In this document: positions 13,901 to 27,069 of the stretch, piece by piece | Layout of the letters: each line of letters starts with the position of its first letter | Numbering within the stretch: the stretch's first letter is position 1 | Assembly: GCF_023101765.2 (NCBI RefSeq) | Contig: NC_064226.1 | Coordinates: forward strand, 9,679,251-9,743,250 | Source: Spodoptera frugiperda | Lineage: Eukaryota; Arthropoda; Insecta; Lepidoptera; Noctuidae | DNA: 64,000 bases | Reading direction: 5' to 3' | Made by a program: the position numbers and the translations under genes | The notes under the pieces: generated by a model | The model's input: only the letters and a program-made list of their open reading frames with translations | Database searches by the model: none | What the model was told of the DNA's origin: nothing

Positions 13901-15584
13901 TTAAAGTCAGCATTCTAAAAAAATCTTGTTTTGTATATAGAGCCGTATAAAAAGGCACATAGCGTACAATTTTACACGGAAATAATGAAGCTAATGAAGA
14001 TTGGTAGCTAGGTAAAGGCCGTACTTTCCTGAGTCGTTATTTCTCGTGGAAATCGTAATTAAAATGAATCTCTTCAGGACAAAGCTTTTTGGACACGAAA
14101 AGTTAAAAAGGAGAGAGGTTTAAGATTTTTTTTTTGGCTCCACGTCTAATCAATTTATTCTGCAATGGAAGCAATTTCCGTCGTCGCTAACTGTACGTTA
14201 CGTCTCCGTAAATTGTTTGTTTAAATAAAGTCTGTTCGAAGTTAATTGAACTCTATCTTAAACTGAAATGTTTACTGTTTTAAGTTTTAATGGCTTGTCG
14301 ATGTAATGATAGTTAGCACTACTCTTAAGCAGAAGATATTGGATTCACTTTTCATATTCTATATACTATTTATTATATGAAGGTTGACATTTCAGCCCTG
14401 TGTTTGATAAATACTTTTTTATCCACTATAACAATGAAAAGTGGCATCATTACGCCTTACCTTTATGTGGAAAAAATTACTTATAGTCGTGTATTTACTA
14501 TTCTATTCTTTCTGTGAACACAATAAGGAACAATTTCCTCAACTTCAAAACTTAATTTTATACTCGGAATGGCATTAGGTATGTGATTTTAGTGAGCGAC
14601 CGCGTACAACGTACGAGGAAGGAACTGAATAATAAAACTTCAGTTGTTTCAAAGCGAATTACAACGTCGAAGCTACGTATAACATAGCACAAGGGTACAG
14701 GGTAGACAATATTATGTTAGGATACTGTGACAAAGAGAAGTATGCCATTTATAGGTTCGAGGGTAAAGGGTAAGTTTCGTTTCATTAGTGTGACGGTGCA
14801 TCCATGAATAAATTAGTTATTTGTAGGAAATTGAGTTTCCTTTCTTCTTAATGTAGACCATTACATGCCAGCCAATATTTCAAATGAGATAATATTTAAA
14901 GAAAAGCATTACGAATTTTCTTATGAAACACTAAAAGCTGTTCATTACAAAAACCGTAACACCATTTAATATAAATCGTTCACGCAAACAAAACCAAACT
15001 CTACACTACACAAAATTAGAACCAAATTCACATAAACGGCCTAATTACTCTAGACGTTTACCCTGAATCTATCGCATGATTAAATACCCGTTATGTGCTA
15101 CACATACATTACCTTTCATCTTGCAGGGAAACATTTTGATTTGTGTTTGAACACACGACACATCAAGCTCCACAAAACCAGTATAAACAGACCTTTGAAT
15201 GTGAACAAAGACCAAACAAATCGAGACCAAGATAAACTGGTGTTGTATAACTTGATGAGTTTGCTACAGAGAATTTACAATTTGCGCTCCATTCACACGA
15301 TTAATGGAAGCTAGTTAATACGATCATTAACTTTAATTACAAGGAGCTTGTACAAAACGTGTTAAATCGAAGATGTTGGTGTGTCTGTCTTTGTGTCCTG
15401 GGTTTTAGAGGTACAAAATGTGGTTTTATGATGTGAATGCTAGAAATGTAGTTAGATGCTTACTACTCTGACCACATTTACGTGCGATGGAAAAATTACA
15501 TGATTGCAAGTTTATATCAAGTCTGTTCGTTTGCTCTATATCCTGTAAAATGTTTGCGACGGTACTTTGTCTCTTAAAGATCCT
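10975..15584. other. Intergenic or intronic DNA
   Basis: Apart from the 22-bp SINE remnant at 12631 I see no feature. The ORF at 13480-13776 spans a GC-rich patch (13590-13650) but shows no domain or splice context. Confidence 0.4.
12631..12652 (-). repeat. SINE family B remnant (22 bp)
   Basis: Reads gcaacgtcacgcc directly joined to acattacgg, as expected of a family B end with an internal deletion. Very short, so the support is weak. Confidence 0.35.
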
Positions 15585-15662
15585 CGAAGGGGTAGGCAGA
15601 GATGCTCATAACGACACGTAATGCCACTTTTCACAATTTATGTTATAATTCCCATGTCATAG
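15585..15662 (-). repeat. SINE family B fragment
   Basis: Segments cgaaggggtaggcagag, acacgtaatgccact and aattcccatgtcatag match the body of the 38346 copy, with an internal deletion. Confidence 0.6.
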
Positions 15663-15939
15663 ATTTCAGTTTGTTACATTGTAACTACTAATAGGATCGA
15701 TATCCAAACTAAACCTACGTTAAATAATTTAACCAGAAAACCAGAAAAACCCAACAAATAAACTTATAATTGACAAATAAAACGAAACCAATTCCCATTT
15801 GAATAGGTATACGAAACAAGGACCACTACAGACAAATAATCATACGACTGATAATACACTTTTTTACGATAGTACCGAAGCGACCCAACCAAATGAATGT
15901 AACTATCCTATGTGCTTTCCAAGGTTCTAAACTATATCT

Positions 15940-16245
15940 TACCAAATTTCAACCAAATCCGTCAAATAGTTGCGGAGATTAATGGTATAAGCATAGAATA
16001 GTGTTCGACGTGATTCTTTAATTTGACATAACTTTTTTATTCTATGAACCGATTGACATGAAACAAACACTAAATGTAAATTGAAGCATACCACAATATA
16101 TTCGTGAAAACCGCATCCAACTCGGATCAGCCGTTTCTGATATTAGCGCGCATAGACACACAGACAAACAGACAAACAGACAAACAGATAAACAGACAAA
16201 CAGACAAACAGACAAAAAAAAAGTTAATTACATTTTTGGGTTCGA
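15940..16245. repeat. Interspersed repeat ending in a microsatellite
   Basis: caaatttcaaccaaatccgt, ccgattgacatgaaacaaac and cgtttctgatattagcgcgc precede a cagacaaa microsatellite and an A-run. A similar arrangement is seen at 50000-50185. Confidence 0.45.
16161..16216. repeat. Microsatellite (CAGACAAA)7
   Basis: Seven uninterrupted 8-bp units with one variant (CAGATAAA), followed by an A-run. It forms the end of the interspersed repeat at 15940. Confidence 0.9.
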
Positions 16246-16439
16246 CATCGACATAACAATAACCCCTGCTATTTTTTTTATTTGTATTTTCAATGTACAG
16301 ACAGCACTTTTCTACGATTTTATTATATGTATAGATAGATAGATAGATATATATTATAATTCAAGACAATATCTAAATAAACACCTGTATTGAAACACAA
16401 TGTTATATTTTCATTGAAAATGAAAGGAAAAGTAACTCG

Positions 16440-16607
16440 ACTGCACTGTTGGCGCGGTGCTGGGCAACTGGCTGCCGTGCAACGTGTCGGATTCGATTCC
16501 CACGAGGAACAACTCTTTGTGTGATCCACAGATTGTTGTTCCTGGTTTGAGTGTCTTGTGTATGCGAAATTGTATGTTTGTAAACGCACCCACGACACAC
16601 TAAAAAA
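16440..16607 (+). repeat. SINE family A, copy 4
   Basis: Plus-strand copy: box-A-like tggcgcggtgc, box-B-like gattcgattcccacgagg, body, and the cgcacccacgacacac end running into an A-run at 16601-16607. Three overlapping minus-strand ORFs here are artefacts of the repeat. Confidence 0.7.
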
Positions 16608-17083
16608 AGAAAATCCAAATGTGTTAAAACGTTTAAAAATAAACTAATTCCGAAGTCATATGATATCTTCTCAACATTATAACATTATCCCAGTACAAAC
16701 CTAGATTTTACACCCATTCTCATACCACCTCCCAGTGTAAGCGCGTTGGTGGCGACAATCGTAAAAACATTGAACGATGTACTCAACTGTACACACAAAC
16801 ACAGACACTCACACGAACAACACCTTTTGTTATTTCACAGACCTAGGTCCTTGTATACTGACACTGTTTATCTACAAACGTATAAAAATTTCTTTTATTC
16901 TGATTACTGAAGTATATTAGCTGTAAATCATGTGAGTTCAAGTTCTGATTTATCTTTGAATGAGTGACTGAGATTCTGGGCACCCATTATTGTGTTAAAT
17001 TCGGTTTATGGGGTTAATATACCTCTAATCTTCATTAACGAGTTAATTATAATCATAAAGAGGTATGTTTTTTTTTATAAAAA

Positions 17084-17190
17084 TGCAACGTCACGTCTTT
17101 TATCCCCAATGAAGTAGGTTAAGGTGCACATTACGGTACGTAATGCCACGATAAAATGTAAACCCACTTTTTACCATTTATGTATGCAAT
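17084..17190 (-). repeat. SINE family B fragment (body)
   Basis: Contains gcaacgtcacgtcttttatc, then acattacggtacgtaatgcc, matching 38346-38440 of the full-length copy; the head is missing. Confidence 0.65.
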
Positions 17191-17714
17191 GTACATTCTA
17201 TCAGGCAATTCTGATAACGTGGAGTTAAAATTTCGCTCCTTATTATGATTACCACCAAGAATTTTAAAAGCAGCTAATTAAGTTTCAATAAATATGGGTT
17301 AAAAGCACTAGAGAACAAGATAGGCACTTAACGTCCATTTATCGCACAGAAACAAACGAAGCTGCATTTGTAAATGAACCACAAAAATCTCAAATCTCAC
17401 TACCATAATATCTCTATAGTTTTATGGTCGGCGTTGTTATTGCCAAAATCTATGTTCAAGGTAAATTGTGATCAGAAATCGATACGGGTTCTGCAATAAC
17501 AGGCTGTGACGTCACACTAAATGAATGGAAAGATCCCGCGATTGATATTAATCTCACAGTCGGGTTAGCGTTCTACATAGTTTACGGGAATATTTTGGCG
17601 ACATCTGATTTAAGGTAATTGGTTCGAGACTTTGTACATAAAAAACCTTATTTTTTCCTATGCAAAGTTTTCTTTATTGCTCTTCTAAACTCACCATGAA
17701 ACCTACATAGTGTT

Positions 17715-17895
17715 TTTTTATGGAACACGCCGGTAATTGAGCAGACGTATCACCTGATGGTAAGCAATTGCCCATGGACACTTAAAACACCAGAGACAAG
17801 TGCGTTGCCGGCCTTTTGGGGGTTAGGAATTTAAGGGTTAAGTCGTTTGTCGTCGGTTTGCGGTGAGGCCGTGGTATCACTCAGTGTGATTCAGT
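17715..17895 (-). repeat. A-tailed retroposon family D, copy 2
   Basis: T-run, acgccggtaattgagcagac, cacctgatggtaagcaat, gtgcgttgccggccttttgg, then gaggccgtggtatcact. The T-run corresponds to a minus-strand A-tail. Confidence 0.7.
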
Positions 17896-18347
17896 TTTTG
17901 TCAAAAAGTTCTTGGCTGTATGTCGGCTGGATGTTAGCTCATTATAGAAAGTGTTTATTATATCGGTATCTATTATAGCGTATATCAGCGTTCGACTTGT
18001 GTAGAACATTTTAATGGTATTACATTATAATATGTGGTTATTTTATTTATTGTAATTATTGCGGAGAAGATTGTTTTTGCTTTGGATCGTCAAGATATTC
18101 TATATTGTTTGATAATAGTGATTTCCTATTCATATTTTTCCATGTCCTGCCTAATCTAGTATGAGATATAAAATTTTCAAAGTATATACGAAAAACAACA
18201 TTCTGTTATAGTTTGAAGGCTACGTTTAACAGAAATGTTTGTTTCGAAACTCCATAAAAATATAAAACAAATACTGATAGGACCTATTAAAGAAATTTGT
18301 TGAACAATTGCACTGCAAAACTATAACTAGCAACCTCTATATTCTAT

Positions 18348-18393
18348 AATTTATATGCATATCCATAGTCATCTATGGATATGCATATAAATT
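18348..18393. repeat. Perfect palindrome, 21-bp arms, 4-bp loop
   Basis: AATTTATATGCATATCCATA plus G on the left arm is exactly complemented by the right arm at 18373-18393, with loop TCAT. A transcript from either strand would form a perfect hairpin. There is no surrounding TIR or target duplication I can see. Confidence 0.9.
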
Positions 18394-19251
18394 CAAATGA
18401 AAACTATTAGTATTCCGCGCACTCGCTTCACTTTTAAGTCTCACTCAAAGTTATCGACTAGACATTACACTAACCGGTATGGCAGAGTTCTTTGTATAAT
18501 ATGCACTAAAATCTGGTTCATAAAGGCCGTATTTCTCTTTAGATCACTAAACTTAGAACTATTTTAGAAGTGTTAAAAGATAGCTTGTTTGAATTTGAAC
18601 ACGTTTGAATCTATATTAGTTATACGATAAGTCGTATGTATAAACGTTCTAACTTATATTATAACTTAAGAACGACTGCGCCAACTTTTATATCTTTTTT
18701 CATTGTACTGATATGCGAAAAATAAATATTTAAATTTGTTGTTGTGATCGGAAGAAAATAATATGACATAGATAGTTAATAAGATCACTGCAGTGGGACG
18801 ACCATGGCTGAATATAAATATGAGATAGTTAAGATAGTTTTCTCACACATTTTCTTCAGATCAATTTCCTATCATAGATTAAGTAGGCATGATACGACGT
18901 TCACTCATACAGCTACTATAGGTAATGATACACACTTAACCTACATCTAGTTCCAGGTCATTATCATTATCCTAAAGCCATTCCCGTAAGCACTACGCTG
19001 CCGGCGAACTAGCGAATGTTACGCGGAAAATGGTAATAAAATAAAGAGGACAGAGGACAGCTGCTAGTAGTTTTACGACTTGCAATCGCATTATTTTCCC
19101 CCACTCACGACTTTTTGAGGCTACCTAGCTTAAAACTCAGCTAAAACTCACCAACAGCACAGTTTTAATTTTAAAATATTACTTTTGCTGAGCGAGTAAT
19201 CATGTTTTAAACTGGTGCTGGTGAAAATATTTTGGTAGTTAGAGATTATGA

Positions 19252-19424
19252 TTTTTTTGACGGAGGAAAATCATCCAATGACTTCTCCCGCCTTTGGCAA
19301 AGCGAGTGTCACACTGTTACTAACTAAAAACCACCCGGTTCCTACTCCTGCTTTTCAACCCGGAGCCCCGGTAAACCCGCTAGGTAGTCCGCAGCTCCGG
19401 ATCAGGCATCAGCCCTACGGGAAT
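19252..19424 (-). repeat. A-tailed retroposon family C, copy 2
   Basis: The longest copy, from tttttgacggaggaaaatca to catcagccctacggg. The plus-strand ORF 19248-19607 starts in this repeat and has no recognisable domain. Confidence 0.65.
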
Positions 19425-19607
19425 ATTATTTCCTTAGAGAATTCTAAAGCTGTTAGTCCTAGTTGTCACATCTATGATGGTCATTGTGGTGAGTCTTTAG
19501 TTCGAAAATTCTGTCAACAGAATTCTAGACCAGGAATGTGGTATCACTTACTCTTAAATGAGATGGCAATCGCTGTATCAAAGTCCGAAACCAAAAGTCT
19601 CTTTTAA

Positions 19608-22600
19608 AGTATATTTATAACTGACTCTTAATTTATATTCTGGTTTTTATGAGTCCGTTTCATAATTAATATAGTTACCGACGTAATCACAGTAATTTGA
19701 GATATTTATTATATGTATTTCTGTTTTCCCACCCTCAGCCGTAACCGACTGACCCTCAACGAGGAAAAGGTCAAGAAAAATATTTATAACACAAGAAGAA
19801 GATATTGAATAATCATGAAGATGTAATTATCATCAGGAAACGTGGTTCCCTTGTAGCGAGTCCTCAACACGCGCGGGTGTAATGACCACCTCCTCCCGAT
19901 TTATATGGAGGCCATAAAACCTACATTCTTATTCATGTTCATGTTTATGGTCATTGATATGGGCCCATATAAATGGAGATGGCTTTGAACAGGACATAAA
20001 ATGTATAGGCAACTGGACACCAACACAGTTACCTAGCTCTGTTGAATTGGGCCCTAAAATTGTCTAGAATACTGTGAAGTAAATTGTATTGCGATCGTTT
20101 GTTACATCGTAGTAATAAAACAGCGATGGAATAAAAAAGGAACTCAAAATTACTAAGTACATTTAGTTATTTTCTATCTAAGTTAATAGTATTCTTCACA
20201 ACTTATAGTAGCAACCAAGTGCAGCTCTGTATTAAGCTGCAGCATATTAGCATTAAATCTTCCTGGATGAAACACGTTATTAATCCTATTAAAATTCATA
20301 GAATATTTTCTTATTACGAGTACATAAACGGAATAATTTCTAGTATTCTACATAATCCACTTCCGTATCATTTCATAACAAAGCATAATGAAATCAGAAA
20401 AAAGCCTTAAACTATACAAGAATTTTATTCTTAGTACCGTTTGCGGTTCCAACAGAAACCGCGTATTTAAACTTCGTAGTATTCCAGCTATCCATTTAAA
20501 ACGAAGTTCTTTCTTTTCAAAATACACGAGACTACATTTATCATTTGAATGTATTACAGGGGAAATACTTTAAAATTGTACAATACAGTGTGTACGGGAA
20601 CTAAATGCAAATGTTTGTACGTATTTAATAAAAGATGACTCGTTTGCTGGATGAGCGCACCCGGCCGGCTACGCAGGCTGCGGGTAAACTAACAAATTGC
20701 TGTCACTGCCTCCGAAGCGCCTCGGTATTCTCAACTAAATGTCTTGAAAAGCAGCTTGAAAATATCCCCAACAGTCGTCAAACTTTCCTCACTATATTTA
20801 TGGACGATTTTTCTCGTCGGGACCGTCAATTATCGTTGAGAAATGTTCATCTACTACTTTTGCGAATGAATGCAAAAATATTTTTCGTGCTCTCTTCAAG
20901 GTTTTTGCGTACCTTTTAATAAGTGATTTGAAGTTGGAGCTGGACGGGCGCTTATTAAAATGTTTCATTATGGACTGTGTACCTACACTTATTGTAATTA
21001 GTGTGGGCTGCATAAATAAATGCTTATATTAAAACGTGTGTTTAAATTAATTGTTTGTTGGGATATTGTTATTAACTCTGTGATATGTTTATGTATTCTT
21101 ATTTGCTCTGAAAACAAGTATTTTAAGGTCACATTGAAACAATGACAAGCATTTCTAATGAAAGTAATATATATTACTGTATACCGTTTCATGTATGTGC
21201 TACAGAAGTTCTCGACAAATTAATAGAAATCTACCAATCTTGTGAGATTGCTCAGCGAAACAATCGCGAACTTCGATCGGAATGTTTGATAAATATAGAT
21301 CTATTGTAAACAAATGGCTTTGAAATCAGTGCTGGAATCTGAGGAATACCTGGCACCCATTTACTTTTTCCCCGAATACCGTATAGGTACGCTCCGGTAT
21401 GTGGCAGCCCTGCGTGAAATCGTCCCTCATTTGTACTGAAGCCCCTGATTACGTTTTCAGGTTATACTGTTGATATGTGCGTAGGGATGTCTCTACAATA
21501 AAAATATACATATTATGTATAAAAAAATATATCGTAACTATTTTCAAAATATAGGTACACCCACCGGTCTCTGAAATATAAACGTAACTCAATTTTACGG
21601 ATAGTCACATCTAGTGATGTAGTACACTTTACTCACATGACGAAGTCTCATACTCACTGTGGTAAGATGTCGATGGTTCCTGGCTTTATATTTTTTTGTT
21701 TGCAAATCTAGCCACAAACTGTTAGGTACATTTTGTACTTGTACAACATTAAATCTATTTTTCATTATTTGTGTTATGAGTCCCATGTAACAGACAGTGA
21801 TTCTTTTGCACAATTTTGAAGTTTTTGCTCGAATCCGACACTCACGACCACCTACCAACGACCATAACAGTAATTTTGATTAATAACCAATCATGTACTT
21901 ACTTAGGTATCGTCCCCATATTGGTATATTACATCTATTCTCGTAGCTTTGTAACTATATCGAGTGTGTGGCTACACCGTAATACAATATTACTAAAACG
22001 TTCAGTCAAGATTGTTTCTAACTTGGCTACAAGTTGTTAATACCTCTATTGAGGTTTTGCTGAAATATATCTGTTATTAATCGTAGGTACCACGGTCTAG
22101 ATACTATATTTCAATGACATGAAACTTGGATCTGCTTATGTTATAATTTATATCTGTTTTCAAGTGATACTTTAGAATGCCAGACGTAAAATGAAGATTC
22201 TTTTCGATACTTATTAGCAATCGATTTTATTTTGTAGATGGATAGATGTTTGTAAGTGTAGGTTGTTGTGTGATTTACCTTTTGAATTACTTATCTGTAT
22301 TATTTTACAGATCTTTACTCTATTTTTTATAGCTATCGTAAGATTCGATTAGATTACATATTTCACACACCGGGTATCAACGCTCTCCGGTAGGTGCAAA
22401 TGAACCTTTTAACATCTCCGACCCACCCTGTCAAACTCAAGATCATGGCAAACCTTTTAACATAAAAAATGGCTATTAGTTCAACACATTTTCATTTATA
22501 TGATCTTATTATTAATGAAAACTGATAAAGGAAATAGACTTCAACTCATTATTTTATTACTGAAAAGTGATCTAGGAAATAGATTCAACTCATTTTTATA

Positions 22601-23296
22601 GCACAAAGACATTTGAAAACTAGATCACTAGAACTAGAAATTATAGATTGAACATTTGAAAAGTTCAACGTCCGTGTACAAGAAATCCTTCTGAATAGTT
22701 CATAAAGCATCAATGAATATGAAAGTGACCCACTTGGGCGTGCATCCAGGCCGGTAGCCGCCGCCATAATGTTATTGAGTTTGCCTATACAATCCAATTG
22801 TACACAGGCTCTTCACATTAACTTGTTCCCTCCAATTAAATTTAACAATATGCGTTGTACGGTTGTACGCATTGGGGAACGGTTGGAGAAAAATAAAACC
22901 TTTGTGCGTTGCATGGAAGGATATAATGGTGAACAAAATTAAATTAAAAACGTGGTCTCGTAATAAAATATTGTATTTCACGGATGGTATTTAATTTAAT
23001 TATAAATGTAATTAAAAACATGTGTAATTTTAAAAATAACTTAGAAAATTGTATGTAATTATTTTTCGTGTCTGTTTTTGTTATAATTGCGCTTGTTTTA
23101 GGCCCGAGGTTGCGGTTGTGCTGTATGATGTTATATTTTTAAATGGTTTGTTTGTGGCCACCTGCGTGTCTGGATTGTACCCTGCGGCACCACGGTACAA
23201 TAAAGACGTGTACATTTTGATAACGCAAGTTGTTTTCTTTGGCAACAACACTACTCAATAAACATTAAAAATGTTTACGCATTATATTTATAAGTG
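19608..23296. other. Intergenic or intronic DNA
   Basis: No supported gene. A weak SINE family B echo (gtgttatgagtcccatgtaa) lies at 21772-21792. ORFs at 20635-20919 and 21595-21858 lack domains. Confidence 0.4.
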
Positions 23297-23463
23297 ACTA
23301 GCTGGCCCGGCAAACTTCGTGCGACTTCGTACGACATTTGTTTTTCTCACCTTTTAAACCTTCCATGGACCTTCACAAATAATTCTAAACCGAAATTTGC
23401 CAAATAGGTCCAGTCGTTCTCGAAGTTAAGCGAGACTAACGAACAGCAATTGATTTTTATATA
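23297..23463. repeat. Lepidopteran CTAGC-headed interspersed repeat, interrupted
   Basis: Starts with ctagctggcccggcaaactt, a head I recognise from abundant lepidopteran repeats, and runs into the AT-rich stretch where the 223-bp TIR element is inserted. Related-looking heads occur at 37404 and 47111. Confidence 0.5.
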
Positions 23464-23686
23464 CAGGGTGTAAGCGGAACGCTCCCTAACGTCGCAAACA
23501 GGTGATGGTAAAAAACGTGTATTATTTAAAAAAAATAAAGAATTCAATGTTTATTTTAAGTAATAATAGTTGTAATCTAATGCTGAATGTTACTATAGCA
23601 TGAATAATACAAACACAAAAACGATTAAAATTATAAAAACATAAACAATTTGTGGCGTTTTTCGGGAGCGTTCCGCTTACACCCTG
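23464..23686. mobile_element. 223-bp TIR element (MITE), TA/TATA-flanked
   Basis: Perfect terminal inverted repeats of 23 bp beginning CAGGGTGTAAGCGGAACG, flanked by TATA on both sides (target duplication TA or TATA). No coding capacity. It lies inside, or at the end of, the older repeat that begins at 23297, so it is a nested insertion. The TA target suggests Tc1/mariner-type mobilisation. Confidence 0.85.
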
Positions 23687-24869
23687 TATAGAGATATCGA
23701 AAAATGACGAACATTAAAACAGAAATTAATCATCTATTTCCTATTTTCTTTAGGTACCACCACTTACTTGTTACTATTCCATCATTAATAAAAACCCAAA
23801 ACAAAATCGAATCACGTTCGCCCTAGCTATTTGTATACAACACATAAGTCAAGCACATAGCCTTATTAAGCCTAGTTCAGCCCCTAATAGCCACTATAAG
23901 ACCATGAAGGAATTTATATAAGCGAGGTTATTTGAAGAATCTCTATTATGGAGCCCACAGCGGTCTATTTAATATCTACTTAAGATATTTGTTGACAAAT
24001 GAAACTGCCAATTGCAGACACGACTATAGATTATATTCCCTGTGGAAGAGACTTCAATATCCTTTGGATTAATGTTGTTTTCTATTTATTTTTATTTGCT
24101 GTAGGGATATTAGTTTTTGTTGTTAGGTAGGATTTTATTTTTATAATAAGTATTGTGAGACACAATAAACTGAGTAAAAGTAACGGTTTAAATATATTGA
24201 GTAAAGCTCTAATAGTTTCGAGTCACAGAGGGACTTTTACTCATGAGCAGCGTGCGCGGACACGGTGACGTCGGTACAGCTTTTCTAAGTAAATGGTTAT
24301 TTTTAATTTATTTCAGTAGGGTTAGTTTCTTTTTAGGTTAACTGCACGATAATTACAATTAGTAAGATTTTTAAAGCGGCGCAAATCAATAAAACATGGA
24401 GTACATCAAAAATGAAGTCTATTCTGGTTACATAGGATAATGTACTTAAGCACTTGCAATTGTTCTTTTCAATATCGGACGTAATTCAAAGCTCACATGC
24501 GGTAGCAGCCAACTTAATACAGACAACGGGTATCTTGCAAAATATTCTTATGAATAACAAAATGGAATATTTAAACGGAATATAAAAACAGAAACTGATA
24601 ATTCATTTTATGAATATCGATGACGAAAATGTTTTTGATAAACATTATTTACTTGGATTAATCTCACCAAAATTAACCTTAAATTAAGAAACAAACCAAC
24701 AAAATAATTTTCCATTTATTTATCCAAACAGTATTTTCATCGACATTCATTACACAAACGTCTATTAAAAACGCAAGGAAAAACAATTTACAGAGACGAT
24801 TTAAAACAATTATTGGAAAAATTGAAAAGTGGTTTAACGGATCGCCGTCTGGCGTATTATTTGTTGTAA

Positions 24870-25015
24870 CAGATCGACTCGGCCCGAGGGACCACCGAGT
24901 ACCGAGTGGTTGGAGGACGCGAGGCGAGCGAGGCGACGGATTTCACGCCAACAACGTGCCGATCTTAGTATCTCCCAGCCTCCGCACCTCCGCTCACTGT
25001 CCGACACAAAACTCA
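24870..25015. other. GC-rich island in AT-rich DNA
   Basis: CpG-rich stretch (ggaggacgcgaggcgagcga, agcctccgcacctccgctca) unlike its surroundings. No repeat family recognised. It could be a promoter or 5' UTR of an unseen gene, or an unrecognised repeat. The minus-strand ORF over it has no known domain. Confidence 0.3.
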
Positions 25016-25896
25016 ATTGGATATCGATTCGATAAATAGTGTAGCTAATCTCGCTTGTTATTATATGAAGCACGAACCTCCACTGTGTAATTACTGTCTC
25101 AGAAACGACATACGCTCTTGGAATATCGATGAGAACTAATTAATATAGGTTTTTGGTCTTTACAAAAAGACCTCCATTCTGCTGTGAAATTCAGTGCTTT
25201 TACTTACCTTCTGAAATTCGAATAAAAATGCTGAGTCTGCTTTCTTTAGAGCTTAATCAAACACTCAGCTTCAACTACACAAAGCGTTTACCAAAGTATT
25301 GAAGGAACGAGTTTTAATTTAAAGAGTCAATGAAGAGGAAGAACATAGGTTCAATCAACTATTGTGAGCTTAAGGCCATGAAGTTGGCAGTTGTATGTCG
25401 ATGGAGTTTATTCAACAATAGAAATATATTGGAGGAAAATGTACAAACACGGAAGGCTTTCATGGCTCTGTTCGATATTTCGTGAGCATTGTTCGAAACG
25501 AGGTTAGTTCAGTTAGTGGCACAGTTTAATAAAACTCTGTATCACAGTACAAAAGACTAAGCCACTAGCGTTTCACCATAATTTTTCTAACATCACTACG
25601 ACCGCAGAGCATGCAATAAGAATTTTAAGTGCATACTGTATATGAAACCACTTAAAATATTTCCAACTTCATTTTAAACTATGATGCGGTTCAAAATAAC
25701 TATTTTAAATTATTTTCTTCAAACAAAGCGTATAACTGTGGGCTTCCAAATGGTATATAGACACCGGATAATTATATTTTAGAAACGTTTTATATTTAAT
25801 TTTTACCTGACAGTAATAATGTCTAATTTAAGGAAGGTTAGAAATGCCATGGTTTGTACTCAGCTCTATTATTAAACCAAAAATCGTCTGGAAGTC

Positions 25897-25955
25897 ATTG
25901 GGGGGAGGCCTATGTTCAGCAGTGGACGTCTTGTCGCTGAGATGATGATGATAAC
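25897..25955 (+). repeat. LINE 3' end remnant
   Basis: ggggggaggcctatgttcag, cagtggacgtcttgtcgctg and a gatgatgatgat tail. Only the extreme 3' end is left. Confidence 0.6.
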
Positions 25956-27065
25956 CATCTTGAAATTAGACGTAATACAAATTGAGCCTATACCAAATTG
26001 AATAGCTTATCAAACAATTGATATGAATACTCAATTAATTTATTGATTCCCAGTATTCACTTGTATAACAAACTAACATGTGGATAAACTTCATGTTATT
26101 CAGCCAAAGATAGTCCTAAGTTATGTAATAGGAAGTCAGACCAATGTCGTAGACTAAGTACAAGTTAAGTTTCAGTTAACAATACTAAGCCTGACATAGA
26201 AATTGAACTCTGCATAACTTCTCACTTTGAGTTTAAGCATATGATTTTGTGATAGAAACGTAAATAGTTACTCAATTGTGGAGTTAAAATAGAATACCTA
26301 CCGATATCTTATTTCTACGCAAATCTATGCCCATGGTTTGACAGAATCAAAATTGGACGATCCCATCCCAAAACATCGACGACACAGTTTGGCTTGCATC
26401 TCGACAAAATTACACATTGCAACAAAATTGCTAACACACATGAAGTATCCATTAGCGAAAAGGGGATGTCGTTACAAAATAAATAGAAGTACGTCTTTGT
26501 CATTAAAATAAAATGTACAGACATCAAAACGCTTGTGTAATGGCCATAAAGTTCGGTCTTAAACCAACGAAGCGCTCCCGTTCCCAATGAAAACTGTTCG
26601 TCTTACAAAACAAACTAAATACCAAGGATGTTTGCAGTCGACGTCAAACGTTGTTATACGTTGTTTGTTGCCCCTACAACAATACATTGAGATTCTATTC
26701 ATGATAAATATTCCAAACTAGAACTCTACTAAGTATATTATTGTTTTGTTTGTCTTTTTCGTAATTATTGTTGTTTATTCTATTTACAGACTGCTTAAAA
26801 TATATAATTAGGTATTGGGTTATTAGGCTTCGCAGGCAAATAAAAGTAGTTTATAACTGTCTCCAAAGTTGTCTCGAGGCCAAACAGCGGTCGTCGAGAA
26901 CAAAGTAGTGATAAAACATTCTATATTAGCACAATGGTCAGATTCCTGAATGAAAAATTCAAGCTACAGATTAACCAATTACATACTACAAATCCCACAA
27001 ATCAGGCAAAATAAATCAATCACCACATTGGTACGACAAGCAACAACCATTCAAATATATAAAAC
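25956..27065. other. Intergenic or intronic DNA
   Basis: No recognised feature. The ORF at 26315-26587 on the minus strand has hydrophobic stretches but no family motif. Confidence 0.4.
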
Positions 27066-27069
27066 AAAT

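Noticed and set aside
16161..16216. Regular short repeats, CRISPR-like at first sight
   Set aside because: Eight-base units without spacers form an ordinary microsatellite in eukaryotic DNA.
16323..16618. Three overlapping minus-strand ORFs
   Set aside because: All lie on a SINE copy and share frames with similar ORFs at other copies.
19248..19607. 119-codon ORF
   Set aside because: The first half is the family C repeat, and the remainder has no domain.
24834..25073. 79-codon Arg-rich ORF
   Set aside because: A consequence of the GC-rich island; no domain.
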